Assembly: GCF_006539145.1 (NCBI RefSeq) | Contig: NZ_BJML01000017.1 | Span: forward strand, 1-35,628 | Reading direction: 5' to 3' | Source of the DNA: Microbacterium testaceum | GTDB lineage: Bacteria; Actinomycetota; Actinomycetes; Actinomycetales; Microbacteriaceae | DNA length: 35,628 bases | Shown here: positions 1 to 7,411 of the stretch, one piece after another | Numbering within the stretch: the first letter of the stretch is position 1 | Layout: each line of letters opens with the position of its first letter | Translations under genes and position numbers: made by a program | Notes under the pieces: generated by a model | Told to the model about the DNA's origin: nothing | The model's database searches: none | The model's input: the letters and a program-made list of their open reading frames with translations, nothing else

Positions 1-42
1 CTGCGCTGGTACGACCTCACCTGGCCGAAACCGCAGCCCTGA
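1..42 (+). CDS. C-terminal tail of an unidentified protein (partial)
   Basis: Frame 1 is open from the first base and ends in TGA at 40-42, giving the tail LRWYDLTWPKPQP. The rest of the gene lies outside the window, so no family can be named. The tail ends about 105 bases before the next start codon. The reading frame is plausible because codons have G or C in nearly every third position, but so short a stretch could be chance. Confidence 0.45.
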   Translation: MRWYDLTWPKPQP

Positions 43-147
43 TCTCACCGGTGTGTCACCGTATGACGCACGACCGCCGGTCGGGGCGGCCCCGCGTGGC
101 ACCGTGGATGCGACATATCCGCACCGCTCACGCCGCCGGGAGGCCCC

Positions 148-498
148 ATGTCCGAATACTTCGATCGCACCGCTGACAAGACGTACACCAAGGTCTACAA
201 GGCCGAGACGCCCGACATCCTCGCCGCGTTCGCCGCGTTCGATCAGGCCGTGTTCGCGCCCGAGGGCCGCGCGATCCCGCTGAAGTACCGCGAGCTCATC
301 GCCCTGGCCGTCGGTATCACGACCCAGTGCGTGTACTGCATCGACGGTCACTCGCAGAACGCCGTGAAGGCCGGCGCCACCGAGGCCGAGCTCGCCGAGG
401 CCGCCTGGGTCGCGACCGCCATCCGCGCGGGCGGTGGCTACGCGCACGGACGCCTGGCGTTCAAGCTCGCCGACGACGCCCGCCCGCACCAGCACTGA
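148..498 (+). CDS. carboxymuconolactone decarboxylase / AhpD-like family protein
   Basis: This is a 116-residue protein of the CMD/AhpD fold. The defining motif is visible: a CVYC pair followed three residues later by His (C-x2-C-x3-H, residues about 61-68), preceded by the usual E-L-I-A-L-A helix. In AhpD-type proteins the two cysteines and the histidine carry out peroxide or disulfide chemistry; in other family members the substrate is unknown. The length is typical for a single-domain member. The ATG is preceded by a good ribosome site (GGGAGG, about 5 bases away). The next gene starts 4 bases after the stop, so the two are probably co-transcribed and translationally coupled. I see the motif directly; an antioxidant role is only a family-based guess. 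Confidence 0.88.
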   Translation: MSEYFDRTADKTYTKVYKAETPDILAAFAAFDQAVFAPEGRAIPLKYRELIALAVGITTQCVYCIDGHSQNAVKAGATEAELAEAAWVATAIRAGGGYAHGRLAFKLADDARPHQH

Positions 499-502
499 CC
501 CC

Positions 503-1846
503 GTGGCCGACGCGCCCTCGCCCCAGCCCGACGGGCACGAACCGCCAGACCCGGGCCCGCTCGAGACCGAGGCGCTCGAGCACATCCGCGCGCTCATCCG
601 CATCGACAGCGTCAACACGGGCGACGCGGCCACGATCGGTGACGGCGAGACGCGCGCCGCGCTCTACGTGAAGAAGCGTCTCGACGAGGTCGGGTACGAG
701 ACGGTCCTGGTCGAACCCCGGCCGGGTCGGGCGAGCGTCATCGCACGGTTGCCCGGTTCGGATCCGGATGCCGGAGCCCTCGTCGCCCATGCCCACCTCG
801 ACGTCGTGCCGGTCGACGCCGAGGACTGGACGTACCCGCCGTTCGGGGCCGAGATCCACGACGGCATCCTGTACGGCCGCGGGGCGGTCGACATGAAGGA
901 CTTCGCGGGGATGCTGCTCGCGATCGCGCGCGCGTTCCGGCGCGACGGCGTCGTTCCGCGGCGCGACCTCATCTTCGCGTTCTTCGCCGACGAGGAGGCC
1001 GGAGGCGTGTGGGGCGCACGGTGGATCGTCGAGAACCGCCCCGAGCTCTTCGAGGGCGCGACCGAGGCGCTGAGCGAGGTGGGCGGCTTCTCGATCCCGC
1101 TGCCCGATGACCGCCGCGCCTATCTCGTCGCGACCGCCGAAAAAGGCGTGACGGTCGCCACCCTGACCGCGCGTGGGGCTGCGGCCCACGGCTCTCGACC
1201 CACCGCCGACAACGCCGTGGTGCGCGTCGCCCGGGCCGTCGCGGCGATCGGCGAGCACCGCTTCCCGGTCGCGCGGACCGCGACGCTCGAGCGCTTCCTC
1301 GAGGTCTACGGACGCGCCAGCGGCGAGCCCCTCGACGACGACGACCTGTCGCGCCTGGGGTTCTCGGCATCCGTCATCGACGCGGGAGCGCGCAACACGG
1401 TCTCGCCGACCGTGCTCGCGGCCGGGGGCAAGATCAACGTCATCCCCGCCTCGGCGAGCGCGGCACTCGACGTCCGCATCGTGCCGGGGCAGGCCGATGC
1501 AGTGCGGGAGCAGCTCGCGGCTGTCGTCGGCGACGACATCGAGGTCACGTGGACGCGCGACATCCCGGCGATCGAGGCTCCGGCAGAGGGGCGGCTGATC
1601 GACGTGCTGCAGGATGCCGTGACCGCCGAAGACCCCGACGGCACCGTCGTGCCGTACCTGCTTCCCGCCAGCACCGACAACAAGCACCTCAGTCGTCTCG
1701 GCATCCGGGGCTATGGCTTCGTGCCGCTGCGGGTTCCCGCCGACTTCGACGTGTTCGGGCAGTTCCACACGGCCGACGAGTGCGTGCCGGTCGAGGCACT
1801 GTTCTTCGGGACGCGGGTGACGGCGCGGATCCTGCGCGACGCGTAG
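503..1846 (+). CDS. M20/M25/M40 family metallopeptidase (ArgE/DapE-type)
   Basis: A predicted two-zinc amidohydrolase or peptidase of about 447 residues. The metal and catalytic motifs appear in family order: HAHLDVVP (about residue 96), GRGAVDMKD (about 125), ADEEAGG with the catalytic Glu (about 162), and a C-terminal FHTADE (about 420). The dimerisation insert lies between. Such enzymes remove N-acyl groups or split small peptides in the cytoplasm. I chose the GTG at 503, four bases after the upstream stop, because it gives the usual N-terminus. An in-frame ATG at 434 would overlap the upstream gene by 65 bases. No clear ribosome site precedes 503, consistent with coupling. The substrate cannot be read from the sequence. 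The adjacent amino-acid transporter suggests an acylated amino acid or dipeptide. Confidence 0.88.
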   Translation: MADAPSPQPDGHEPPDPGPLETEALEHIRALIRIDSVNTGDAATIGDGETRAALYVKKRLDEVGYETVLVEPRPGRASVIARLPGSDPDAGALVAHAHLDVVPVDAEDWTYPPFGAEIHDGILYGRGAVDMKDFAGMLLAIARAFRRDGVVPRRDLIFAFFADEEAGGVWGARWIVENRPELFEGATEALSEVGGFSIPLPDDRRAYLVATAEKGVTVATLTARGAAAHGSRPTADNAVVRVARAVAAIGEHRFPVARTATLERFLEVYGRASGEPLDDDDLSRLGFSASVIDAGARNTVSPTVLAAGGKINVIPASASAALDVRIVPGQADAVREQLAAVVGDDIEVTWTRDIPAIEAPAEGRLIDVLQDAVTAEDPDGTVVPYLLPASTDNKHLSRLGIRGYGFVPLRVPADFDVFGQFHTADECVPVEALFFGTRVTARILRDA

Positions 1847-1855
1847 CGGCGGGCG

Positions 1856-1947
1856 GGCGTGCCGAACTCCTGAGAATCCGGGCGGAAAGGCTCGTTCCGG
1901 AGCCGAAAGCCGCCGCAGCGCGCCACTTCTCCGGAGTTCAGCACGCC
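1856..1947. repeat. imperfect palindromic repeat, family B copy 1
   Basis: A 92-bp element with 21-base inverted arms (1856-1876 and 1927-1947) that differ at only two positions. The arm core is GAACTCCKGAGAA. It sits about 10 bases after the M20 stop codon and is followed by a second, diverged copy 40 bases later. The interior also resembles copy 2, notably the stretch CAGCGCGCCACTTCTCCGGA, so this is a duplicated unit and not a chance hairpin. It may work as a terminator or RNA stability element. No T-run follows. Confidence 0.75.
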
Positions 1948-1986
1948 GCCGTGGCGGCTCCCCGGTGCTCGAGTCGCGCGCAGGTC

Positions 1987-2076
1987 GCGTGCGTAACTCC
2001 CGAGAATCCACGCGAGCACGCCGGCATCCGCCCCGAAAGTCGCCTCAGCGCGCCACTTCTCCGGAATTGGGCACGG
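1987..2076. repeat. imperfect palindromic repeat, family B copy 2
   Basis: A 90-bp element with 20-base inverted arms (1987-2006 and 2057-2076) and five mismatches between them. It matches copy 1 (1856-1947) in both arms (AACTCC-GAGAA on the left, TTCTCCGGA on the right) and in the segment just before the right arm. Together the two copies fill most of the 426-bp gene-free stretch between the M20 gene and the transporter operon. Confidence 0.7.
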
Positions 2077-2167
2077 CAGCCCGCCGCCAAACCGGCGACG
2101 GTAACGCCCCGAGCCGTCGCGCGTCCAGCGTGTTACCCCGCATGCCCCCGGGTTTCGGCCCGTGGCG

Positions 2168-2223
2168 GGGCGTTTCGACGTGTGAAACGCCCGCTCGGCG
2201 GTGCGCACGGGCCGTCATAGCGT
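2168..2223 (+). promoter_or_regulatory. hairpin/operator and probable promoter of the amino-acid ABC operon
   Basis: A perfect 9-bp inverted repeat, GGGCGTTTC (2168-2176) and GAAACGCCC (2184-2192), lies upstream of a TAGCGT hexamer (2218-2223) that could serve as a -10 box. The palindrome would then overlap or sit just upstream of the -35 region, which suits a regulator site. It could also be a late terminator for the upstream genes, though no T-run follows. The hexamer leaves a leader of about 45 bases before the start at 2273. Confidence 0.4.
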
Positions 2224-2272
2224 TTCGGTCACCCACCGGCATCCCGCCGATCCGGAAGCCCAGGAGCACGCC

Positions 2273-3334
2273 ATGACCACCACCGCGCCGGCCCCCGCCG
2301 ACCGCCCGACCACCGGTCCCACCGCCGCGCGAGACACCGCGCCCACGACAGCCCACGACAAGGTCGACCTCGGCACCATCGCCGTCGTCCCCACCCGCCA
2401 CTGGTGGCGTTGGATCCTCAGCGGCCTGCTGCTGTTCGTCGTGGCGCAGTTCGCGTGGAGTCTCGTCACCAACGACCGCTACCTCTGGGGCACCTTCGCG
2501 CAGTACTTCTTCTCGGAGCCCGTGCTGATCGGCATCGGCTACACGCTGTCGCTCACGGCGATCTCGGCCGTCGTCGGCTTCTCACTGGGCACGCTGCTGG
2601 CCCTCGGCCGGCTGTCGGCGTCTCCGCTGCTGAGCGGGGTGGCGTGGGGCTACATCTGGTTCTTCCGGTCGGTGCCCCTCGTCGTGCAGATCATCGTCTG
2701 GTACAACCTGGGGTACCTGTACCCGACCCTGGGCCTGGGCACCCCGTTCACGACCGATTTCTGGATCGTGGAGTTCCCGACGGTCCAGCTGGTCAGCGCC
2801 TTCGCCGCCGCGATCCTCGGACTCGGCCTGCACCAGGCGGCGTATTCGGCCGAGATCATCCGCGGCGGCCTCGTCTCGGTCGACCCCGGTCAGCACGAGG
2901 CGGCTGCGGCGCTCGGCATCCCGGCATCCCGTCGTCTGTTCCGGATCATCCTGCCGCAGGCCATGCGCTCGATCGTGCCCAACGCGACGAACGAGATCAT
3001 CGGCCTGGTCAAGGGCGCGTCGGTCGTGTTCGTCATCGCGATCCCCGAGCTGTTCTACGCGGTGCAGGTCATCTACAACCGCAACAGCCGCGTGATCCCG
3101 CTGCTGCTCGTCGCGGTCGTCTGGTACACGCTGATCACGACGATCCTGAGCATCGCGCAGTACTACATCGAGCGGTACTACGCCCGCGGGTCCGCTCGGG
3201 CGCTGCCGCCGACTCCCGTGCAGCGCGCCCGCACCTGGGTGCGCACGCAGTGGGCGCGCCTCGGTGACTCCCCCGCTCCACCGGGGGGAACGGATGCCGA
3301 GACACCCACCGCCGCGAAGGGAGCTCGGGCATGA
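2273..3334 (+). CDS. polar amino-acid ABC transporter permease
   Basis: A 353-residue inner-membrane subunit of the HisM/GlnP type (BPD_transp_1). After a Thr/Pro/Ala-rich cytoplasmic N-terminus of about 45 residues there are at least five hydrophobic segments. The EAA loop that docks on the ATPase is clear near residues 205-235 (EAAAALGIPASRRLFRIILP). The ATG at 2273 has CAGGAG upstream; an in-frame ATG at 2201 is less likely because it would begin inside the promoter region. The stop overlaps the ATPase start (ATGA, 3331-3334). Only one permease is present, so a homodimer is expected. The substrate is probably an amino acid or close derivative, inferred from the family. Confidence 0.93.
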   Translation: MTTTAPAPADRPTTGPTAARDTAPTTAHDKVDLGTIAVVPTRHWWRWILSGLLLFVVAQFAWSLVTNDRYLWGTFAQYFFSEPVLIGIGYTLSLTAISAVVGFSLGTLLALGRLSASPLLSGVAWGYIWFFRSVPLVVQIIVWYNLGYLYPTLGLGTPFTTDFWIVEFPTVQLVSAFAAAILGLGLHQAAYSAEIIRGGLVSVDPGQHEAAAALGIPASRRLFRIILPQAMRSIVPNATNEIIGLVKGASVVFVIAIPELFYAVQVIYNRNSRVIPLLLVAVVWYTLITTILSIAQYYIERYYARGSARALPPTPVQRARTWVRTQWARLGDSPAPPGGTDAETPTAAKGARA

Positions 3335-4113
3335 CCGCGGTCACGGCGACGAGCGGGCTCGTCGAGGTGCACAACGTGCACAAGAGCTTCCACGGGGTCG
3401 AGGTGCTGAAGGGCATCGACCTGACCGTGCAGCCCGGAGAGGTCGTGGCCCTGCTCGGCCCGAGCGGTTCGGGAAAGTCGACGCTGCTGCGCACCATCAA
3501 CCATCTCGAGACGGTGGATGCCGGCTCGGTCACGGTCGACGGCGAGTTCATCGGTTACGAGCTGCGTCACGGCAAACTGCACGAGCTGCGCGAGCGCGAG
3601 ATCCTCCAGCGTCGCACGCAGGTGGGCATCGTCTTCCAGAACTTCCACCTCTTCCCGCACCTCACCGCCCTCGAGAACATCACCGAGGCACCTCTCGCAC
3701 TCAAGCGCCAGGGCAGAGGCGAGGCGCGCGAGCTCGCTTTCGGCCTGCTCGAACGGGTGGGCCTGGCCGAGAAGGCCGACGCCTATCCCCGTCAGCTGTC
3801 CGGGGGGCAGCAGCAGCGCGTCGCGATCGCCCGCGCCCTCGCCCTGCAGCCCAAGGTGCTCCTGTTCGATGAACCGACGAGCGCTCTCGACCCCGAGCTC
3901 GTGGGCGAGGTGCTCGACGTCATCCGCGACCTCGCGAAGCTCGGCACGACCCTCGTGATCGTCACGCACGAGATCGGCTTCGCCCGCGAGGTCGCCGACC
4001 GGGTGGTCTTCCTCGACCAGGGACGCATCGTCGAGCAGGGGACGCCGGCCGACGTCCTCACCCGGCCGCAGCATCCGCGCACGCGGGAGTTCCTCGCGAA
4101 GGTGCTCGGCTGA
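3331..4113 (+). CDS. polar amino-acid ABC transporter ATP-binding protein
   Basis: A 260-residue ATPase of the GlnQ/HisP class, which powers import through the adjacent permease. Walker A is GPSGSGKST (about residues 44-52). The signature is LSGGQQQRVAIARAL, Walker B is VLLFDEPTSALDPE, and the switch is VTHEIGFAREVADRV. The segment after Walker A has the longer insert (HELREREILQRR) seen in many polar amino-acid ATPases. It begins inside the permease stop codon (ATGA overlap), so translation is coupled. The gap to the binding-protein gene is 113 bp and holds only weak hairpins, so the three genes are likely one operon. Confidence 0.95.
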   Translation: MTAVTATSGLVEVHNVHKSFHGVEVLKGIDLTVQPGEVVALLGPSGSGKSTLLRTINHLETVDAGSVTVDGEFIGYELRHGKLHELREREILQRRTQVGIVFQNFHLFPHLTALENITEAPLALKRQGRGEARELAFGLLERVGLAEKADAYPRQLSGGQQQRVAIARALALQPKVLLFDEPTSALDPELVGEVLDVIRDLAKLGTTLVIVTHEIGFAREVADRVVFLDQGRIVEQGTPADVLTRPQHPRTREFLAKVLG

Positions 4114-4226
4114 CCCGACCCCTCTCGGGCCTCGCCACGCGGGGGCCCGCTCCCACCCGTACCCGAAACCGCGGCGCCGACACCGCCGCCGCGACATCCA
4201 TCCCGCACCACCACAGGAGACACAGC

Positions 4227-5207
4227 ATGGCACTCAGTAAGAAGCAGGGCATCGCGATCGGCGTGATCGCCGCAGCGGTCGTCGCCGTCGTCGGCGTCGG
4301 CGTCAGCATCGGCCTCACCCGCCCGGCCGACGCGATCGCGGCACCCGAGCCCTCGGCATCCGCCTCGAACGCCCCGGCGGAGTGGGTGCACACCGACGCC
4401 GTTCCCGAGGCCGTCGCCGCGCTCAAGGCGAGCGGGTTCACACCTATCGAACCCGGCAAGCTGACGGTCGCCGTCGGCGCGTTCGTGCCGCCGCTGAGCT
4501 ACGTGCCCGAGGGCGAGACGCTGCCCTCGGGCACCGAGCCCAACATCGGCTCGCTCATCGCCGAGGGTCTCGGCCTCGAGTACAACCCCGTCGTGGTGGC
4601 GTGGGCGGATTGGCCGCTCGGCATCCAGTCGGGAAAGTACGACCTCATCACCGCCAACGTCACGGTGACCGAGGAGCGGAAAGAGCTGTACGACTTCGCC
4701 AGCTACCGCCAGGATTTGTTGGGCTTCGCCGTCCGCGCCGACAGCTCGATCGCGAAGATCGAGACCGCCGACGACATCTCGGGCCTGAAGATCGTGGTCG
4801 GCTCGGGCACCAACCAAGAGAAGGTGCTGCTGAACTGGAACGAAGAGCTCGTCGCGGCAGGCAAAGCTCCCGCCGATCTGCAGTACTACGACGACACCGC
4901 CGCCGCGACGCTCGCCCTGCTGTCGGGTCGCGTCGACGCGACCTTCGGCCCGAACGCCACGGCCGCGTGGGCAGCGCGCGACACGGGTGAGACCAAGATC
5001 GTGGGCGTCGTCCCGGGCGGCTACCCGCTGCAGGCCGACATCGCCGCCGGCACCAAGAAGGGCAACGGACTCGTCGAGCCCGTGCAGATCGTGCTGAACG
5101 ACCTGATCGCGAACGGTACGTACGCCGAGGTGCTGAAGGCGTGGAACCTCACATCCGAGGGCATCGAGACCTCACAGATCAACCCCCCGGGACTCCCGAA
5201 GTCCTGA
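4227..5207 (+). CDS. ABC transporter substrate-binding protein, family 3 (amino acid type)
   Basis: A 326-residue extracellular solute receptor (SBP_bac_3 type). It has an N-terminal hydrophobic segment (about residues 9-31), a Ser/Ala/Pro linker, and then a two-lobed receptor domain beginning GKLTVAVGAFVPPLSY. The typical GIQSGKYDLITANVTVTEERKELYDF segment marks the ligand-binding half. Unlike most Gram-positive receptors it has no lipobox cysteine: the first 60 residues contain no Cys. It is therefore either membrane-anchored by the N-terminal helix or secreted. The ATG at 4227 has AGGAGAC upstream. A perfect terminator follows at 5216, closing the transporter operon. Confidence 0.92.
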   Translation: MALSKKQGIAIGVIAAAVVAVVGVGVSIGLTRPADAIAAPEPSASASNAPAEWVHTDAVPEAVAALKASGFTPIEPGKLTVAVGAFVPPLSYVPEGETLPSGTEPNIGSLIAEGLGLEYNPVVVAWADWPLGIQSGKYDLITANVTVTEERKELYDFASYRQDLLGFAVRADSSIAKIETADDISGLKIVVGSGTNQEKVLLNWNEELVAAGKAPADLQYYDDTAAATLALLSGRVDATFGPNATAAWAARDTGETKIVGVVPGGYPLQADIAAGTKKGNGLVEPVQIVLNDLIANGTYAEVLKAWNLTSEGIETSQINPPGLPKS

Positions 5208-5215
5208 ATCCTCTG

Positions 5216-5243
5216 GGGGCCCGGTCTTCCGAGACCGGGCCCC
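5216..5243 (+). terminator. intrinsic terminator after the amino-acid ABC operon
   Basis: A perfect 12-bp stem, GGGGCCCGGTCT (5216-5227) and its complement (5232-5243), encloses a TCCG loop. It starts 9 bases after the binding-protein stop. No T-run follows, as is usual in high-GC actinobacteria. Confidence 0.85.
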
Positions 5244-5268
5244 TCGCACGCCTGATGGAATGGATGCC

Positions 5269-5784
5269 ATGACCACCTCGCCCGTCTCGTCACTGACCAT
5301 CCGGCTCGTCGCCCCGCACGAGCACACCGAGGCCGGCCGCGTCACCGCGGAGGCGTACCGGCAGAGCTACGACGGGCTCACCGACAGCTACCTCTCGTCG
5401 CTCGCCGACGTCGACGGGCGCGTCGCGCTGGGCGAGGTCTGGGTTGCGCTCGACGGCGAGGAGATCGCCGGCACGGTGTGGACGCCGCGCCCCGGCGAGC
5501 GCCTCTCCGAGCTCGCCGAGGAGGGCGAGCTCGATTTCCGTCAGCTCGCGGTCGCCCCCTCGGCGCGCGGGCGCGGCGTCGGAGAGGCGCTCACCCGGCA
5601 CGTGATCGGGCTCGCTCGAGAGAGAGGGGCGCACCGCGTGGTCATGAACAGCGGCCCCGAGATGCTCGGCGCGCACGCGCTCTACCTGAAGCTCGGCTTC
5701 CGCCGCCTCACCGAGCGCGAGCACCCGGTCGAGGTGGAACCGGGCCGGTTCCTCGATCTGCGGGCGTTCGGCTTCGACCTCTAA
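5269..5784 (+). CDS. GNAT family N-acetyltransferase
   Basis: A protein of about 171 residues with the GNAT acetyl-CoA fold. Motif A is visible as LAVAPSARGRGVGEALTRHV (R-x-x-G-x-G type, about residues 97-116), and the closing motif B is HALYLKLGFRRL. Such enzymes acetylate amines; the acceptor here is unknown. Two in-frame ATGs exist, at 5260 and 5269, and neither has a strong ribosome site. I prefer 5269 because the same GGATGCC-ATG-ACC context precedes the GNAT at 23709. It lies behind a strong terminator, so it may have its own promoter or depend on read-through. Its position next to an amino-acid importer and an M20 hydrolase is suggestive of N-acetylated intermediates. Confidence 0.87.
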   Translation: MTTSPVSSLTIRLVAPHEHTEAGRVTAEAYRQSYDGLTDSYLSSLADVDGRVALGEVWVALDGEEIAGTVWTPRPGERLSELAEEGELDFRQLAVAPSARGRGVGEALTRHVIGLARERGAHRVVMNSGPEMLGAHALYLKLGFRRLTEREHPVEVEPGRFLDLRAFGFDL

Positions 5785-5801
5785 CGGCGCGGGGCGCGCC
5801 G
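5785..5801 (+). terminator. short GC-rich hairpin after the GNAT gene
   Basis: CGGCGCG (5785-5791), a GGG loop and CGCGCCG (5795-5801) form a perfect 7-bp stem directly behind the stop codon. It is a plausible terminator without a T-run. Confidence 0.5.
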
Positions 5802-5867
5802 GTCGCTCGGGGGGATCCGATCGAAACGGGGGCGCGCAAGCCTCACCCGCCCTCGTCGCGGCGGGCA

Positions 5868-5873
5868 TACGGT
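5868..5873 (+). promoter_or_regulatory. -10-like hexamer for a leaderless transcript
   Basis: TACGGT lies 7 bases before the GTG start at 5881. That spacing would place transcription initiation at the start codon itself. No ribosome site is present in the gap. Confidence 0.4.
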
Positions 5874-5880
5874 CGCATCC

Positions 5881-6639
5881 GTGACGGGGAAATCAGTTCG
5901 CGACCATGCGGTGCACGGGCTCGCGTTCCGGTCGTTCTCCAGCCGCCGCGAAGGACGCCCGGTCTTCGTGCTCATCCACGGCATCGGAATGTCGCACCGC
6001 TACCTGACCCGCCTTCACGACGAACTGGCGCGGGATGCCGAGGTGCACACCATCGATCTACCGGGCTTCGGCGGGCTGCCCAAACCGCGACGGGCCGCCG
6101 ACATCGCCGACGTCGCGAGGGCGCTGGGCCGCGTGCTCGACGATCTCGGCGTCGGGTCCGCGGTGCTCGTGGGCCACTCGATGGGCGCGCAGTGGGTCGT
6201 GGAGCTGGGGGTGCAGCGTCCCGAGCTCGCGCGTGCGGTCGTCGCGATCGGGCCCGTCACCGACGATCGGAGGCGCAACGCCCTGGTCCAGGCCCTGCTG
6301 CTGACCCGCGACTCCGTCCTCGAGCCGCCCCGGCCAAACGCCCTCGTCTGCACCGACTACCTGCGCTGCGGCCCCGTCTGGTGCGCCCGCCAGGCGCGGC
6401 ACATGCTGGGCTACCCGATCGAGGACCGGATTCCCCTCCTCACGGCACCCCTGCTCGTCGTGCGCGGCGCCGACGACCCGATCGCGCAACAGTCGTGGGC
6501 GCAGCGCTTGGGCACCCTCGCCGCCGACGGCACGGTCGACATCGTCCCCGGTCACCGCCACCTCGTGCAGTTCACGGCGGCGCCCGAGGTCGCCCGGCGC
6601 ATCCTCGCGTTCCTGGCACGCCACCGAAGCACCCGCTGA
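5881..6639 (+). CDS. alpha/beta hydrolase
   Basis: A 252-residue alpha/beta-hydrolase-fold enzyme without a signal peptide. The oxyanion region is LIHGIGMSHRY (about residues 37-47). The nucleophile elbow is GHSMG (Ser about residue 100). The acid is probably the Asp in RGADDPI, and the His is in PGHRHLVQ near the end, so the triad is complete. The substrate could be an ester, lactone or similar small molecule. The start is a GTG with no ribosome site; a -10-like TACGGT 7 bases upstream suggests a leaderless mRNA and supports this start. It is convergent with the GNAT at 6834-7337, with a terminator between them. Confidence 0.85.
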   Translation: MTGKSVRDHAVHGLAFRSFSSRREGRPVFVLIHGIGMSHRYLTRLHDELARDAEVHTIDLPGFGGLPKPRRAADIADVARALGRVLDDLGVGSAVLVGHSMGAQWVVELGVQRPELARAVVAIGPVTDDRRRNALVQALLLTRDSVLEPPRPNALVCTDYLRCGPVWCARQARHMLGYPIEDRIPLLTAPLLVVRGADDPIAQQSWAQRLGTLAADGTVDIVPGHRHLVQFTAAPEVARRILAFLARHRSTR

Positions 6640-6655
6640 GTCGGTCCCGTCAGAG

Positions 6656-6684
6656 GAGGGATGCCGCGGAGCGTGGCATCCCTC
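6656..6684. terminator. terminator hairpin between convergent genes
   Basis: GAGGGATGCC (6656-6665) and GGCATCCCTC (6675-6684) form a perfect 10-bp stem with a 9-base loop. It lies 16 bases after the hydrolase stop. Both arms contain the GGATGCC heptamer that is enriched throughout the window. Confidence 0.75.
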
Positions 6685-6790
6685 GGTCTGCTGTCGTAGA
6701 CGACACGGGTCGGCCGTCACCGCGTGAATGCCGCGCGAGCAGGGCGGGAGCCGAGTCGGCGGGGCGGGCCGGCGAAGCCGCGCTGCCGCC

Positions 6791-6815
6791 GGTCAGCACG
6801 GTCAGCACGGTCAGC
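6791..6815. repeat. short 9-bp tandem repeat
   Basis: GGTCAGCAC occurs twice in a row and is followed by a partial third copy (GGTCAGC). It sits in the non-coding space between the terminator at 6656 and the stop of the GNAT at 6834. No function is evident. Confidence 0.6.
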
Positions 6816-6833
6816 CGGCGAAAGGCGAGACGC

Positions 6834-7337
6834 TCACGAGGGGAGCGACTTCGCGAAGCAGCGCGACGCGGGGAAGCGGACGTAGGGCGGGAAGGTCTCG
6901 ATCGCGCGGTAACCGATGCGCTCGTACAGCGCGATGGCCTCGGGCTGACGATCGCCGGTCTGCAGGATCAGTCGCGACGCCCCATGCGCGAGGGCGAGAC
7001 GCTCGAGCTCCGACATGAGCGCTCGGCTGGCGCCCCGCCCGCGGGCACGCCGATCGACGAAGACGCGCTTGACCTCGAGATCGGTCCCGAGCGCGCGCAG
7101 GGCCGCGTGCCCCACCGGCTCCCCGGCGGCATCGTGCACGAGGATCACGTCGACGATCGTCGCCGGATCAACCGCGAAGTCCTCCGCCAAGATCGCCTGC
7201 GTCTCGTCGTCGAAGGCGGCGAAGACCGGGGCGTAGCGGGGGCCGATCTCTTCGTCCATCGCTGTGCGCAGAGCGACGGCGCGCTCGTCGTGCCAGTCGA
7301 CGCGTTCGATCGTCCACGTGGGGTGCGCCGCCGTCAT
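6834..7337 (-). CDS. GNAT family N-acetyltransferase
   Basis: A 167-residue GNAT protein. The acetyl-CoA binding motif reads VKRVFVDRRARGRGASRALM (R-x-x-G-x-G/A), and the end of the fold is ALYERIGYRAIETFPPY. The open frame extends upstream to 7436, but the ATG at 7337 begins the natural protein. A GATACT hexamer lies 6 bases before it (7344-7349), as expected for a leaderless transcript. The last part, RFPASRCFAKSL, is typical of small-molecule GNATs. The acceptor is unknown. The divergence from its neighbours and its own promoter suggest it is a stand-alone gene. Confidence 0.87.
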   Translation of the reverse strand: MTAAHPTWTIERVDWHDERAVALRTAMDEEIGPRYAPVFAAFDDETQAILAEDFAVDPATIVDVILVHDAAGEPVGHAALRALGTDLEVKRVFVDRRARGRGASRALMSELERLALAHGASRLILQTGDRQPEAIALYERIGYRAIETFPPYVRFPASRCFAKSLPS

Positions 7338-7343
7338 GACGCC

Positions 7344-7349
7344 AGTATC
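7344..7349 (-). promoter_or_regulatory. -10-like hexamer for a leaderless transcript (GNAT)
   Basis: On the minus strand GATACT is followed by 6 bases and then the ATG at 7337. There is no room for a ribosome site. Confidence 0.4.
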
Positions 7350-7411
7350 GCCGGGGTCACACGCGTGCCGAGAGCAGGCGGAAACGTCGGGTAATACGGG
7401 GCATGCGCCGC

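Noticed and set aside
461..2011. 516-codon minus-strand open frame across the M20 gene
   Set aside because: It is antisense to a gene with clear M20 motifs. Its product is low-complexity and Arg-rich, as expected for the complementary frame in high-GC DNA.
1856..2076. CRISPR-like array
   Set aside because: There are only two units, each internally palindromic with about 50 bases between arms. There are no regular unique spacers and no cas genes.
5478..7394. 638-codon plus-strand open frame
   Set aside because: It runs through a GNAT, a hydrolase and an opposite-strand GNAT in the wrong frame. The product is a run of Arg/Pro/Ala with no domain.
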